From: Anopheles merus
Lineage: Eukaryota > Arthropoda > Insecta > Diptera > Culicidae
Assembly (NCBI RefSeq): GCF_017562075.2
Contig: NC_054084.1
Coordinates: 37,325,499 to 37,389,498, forward strand
DNA: 64,000 nt
Direction: 5' to 3'
The position numbers and the translations under genes were made by a program. Every line of letters starts with the position of its first letter. Position 1 is the stretch's first letter. Of this stretch, positions 63,682 to 64,000 are shown piece by piece. Below the pieces are notes generated by a model. That model had not been told where the DNA came from, made no database searches, and worked only from the letters and a program-made list of their open reading frames with translations.

Positions 63682-64000
63682 CAATGATCCTAGGACTAGG
63701 GCAACATTTTGTGGCTCTTTTGTCTGACTGCATAACAAAAAATATGGGCTGTTAAACAGTTAGCATAGCAATTACGAACAAGCCCTTTTAAAAGCTGCCT
63801 CTGAATGTTTATTTATCATTTTTTAAAGCGGTGCCTTCAAATCCACCCATTTTCATCGGCTAAACGTTTTTGTCTACAACTTATATTGTTTATGTTTTTA
63901 ATTTGAATTTAAATGTTTGTGTAAATATTTTTTAAATTTCACGATCATATTTCATCCTACGAATAATAATTCACGTCTACGCAACAAAAAAATAGTACTT
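63682..64000. other. AT-rich intron 5 sequence
   Basis: Nothing recognisable; stops in all frames and no repeat shared with the rest of the window. Confidence 0.5.

Noticed and set aside
1..64000. CRISPR arrays, operons, ribosome binding sites, phage or IS elements
   Set aside because: The genes are spliced eukaryotic genes; the tandem arrays lack unique spacers and lie inside transposons.

Overview
The window looks like nuclear DNA of a dipteran, most likely an Anopheles-type mosquito. The reasons are multi-exon genes with GT-AG introns mostly 60-80 bp long, proteins of animal families, long AC/TC simple repeats, and an abundance of short non-autonomous DNA transposons and tRNA-derived SINEs. 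The species call is inference; no rRNA or mitochondrial marker is present.

Only four protein-coding genes can be supported, all between about 28.9 kb and 61.0 kb. Not10 (CCR4-NOT subunit 10, + strand, three exons, 638 aa) and a glutaminyl-peptide cyclotransferase (+ strand, two exons, 340 aa, signal peptide) are arranged in tandem. A sphingosine-1-phosphate phosphatase (- strand, four exons, 401 aa) converges on the cyclotransferase. It is divergent, with a 1.0 kb shared upstream region, from chameau/KAT7 (+ strand), a MYST histone acetyltransferase. The chm introns 1-3 are 68-71 bp, but intron 4 is 19,024 bp and cuts the catalytic domain just upstream of the catalytic-cysteine exon. The gene runs off the right edge after codon 847.

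The first 28.8 kb holds no gene I can support; the many open frames there are on both strands, low in complexity and unlike any family I recognise. It holds CA/GT and GA/CT-rich sequence and a set of transposable elements.

The most interesting structure is in the repeats. Two different hAT-type non-autonomous element families (17.37-18.01 kb and 62.90-63.48 kb; 22.18-22.99 kb) have TAGTG-type terminal inverted repeats and 8-bp target duplications. In both, much of the interior is an array of short units based on a near-palindromic 12-mer: GATTC-AT-GAATC in one family and GATTC-CG-GA(R)(Y)Y in the other. The first family also carries a fixed internal piece of a tRNA-derived SINE. At 62.89-63.68 kb the flanking duplications record the insertion order (SINE first, hAT element into its target duplication second). 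Further repeats are a 1.13-kb foldback element (32.1-33.2 kb), a TA-flanked hairpin MITE (26.3 kb), a two-copy inverted-repeat element (16.4 and 50.1 kb), and a nested transposon cluster inside chm intron 4 (49.6-51.3 kb).
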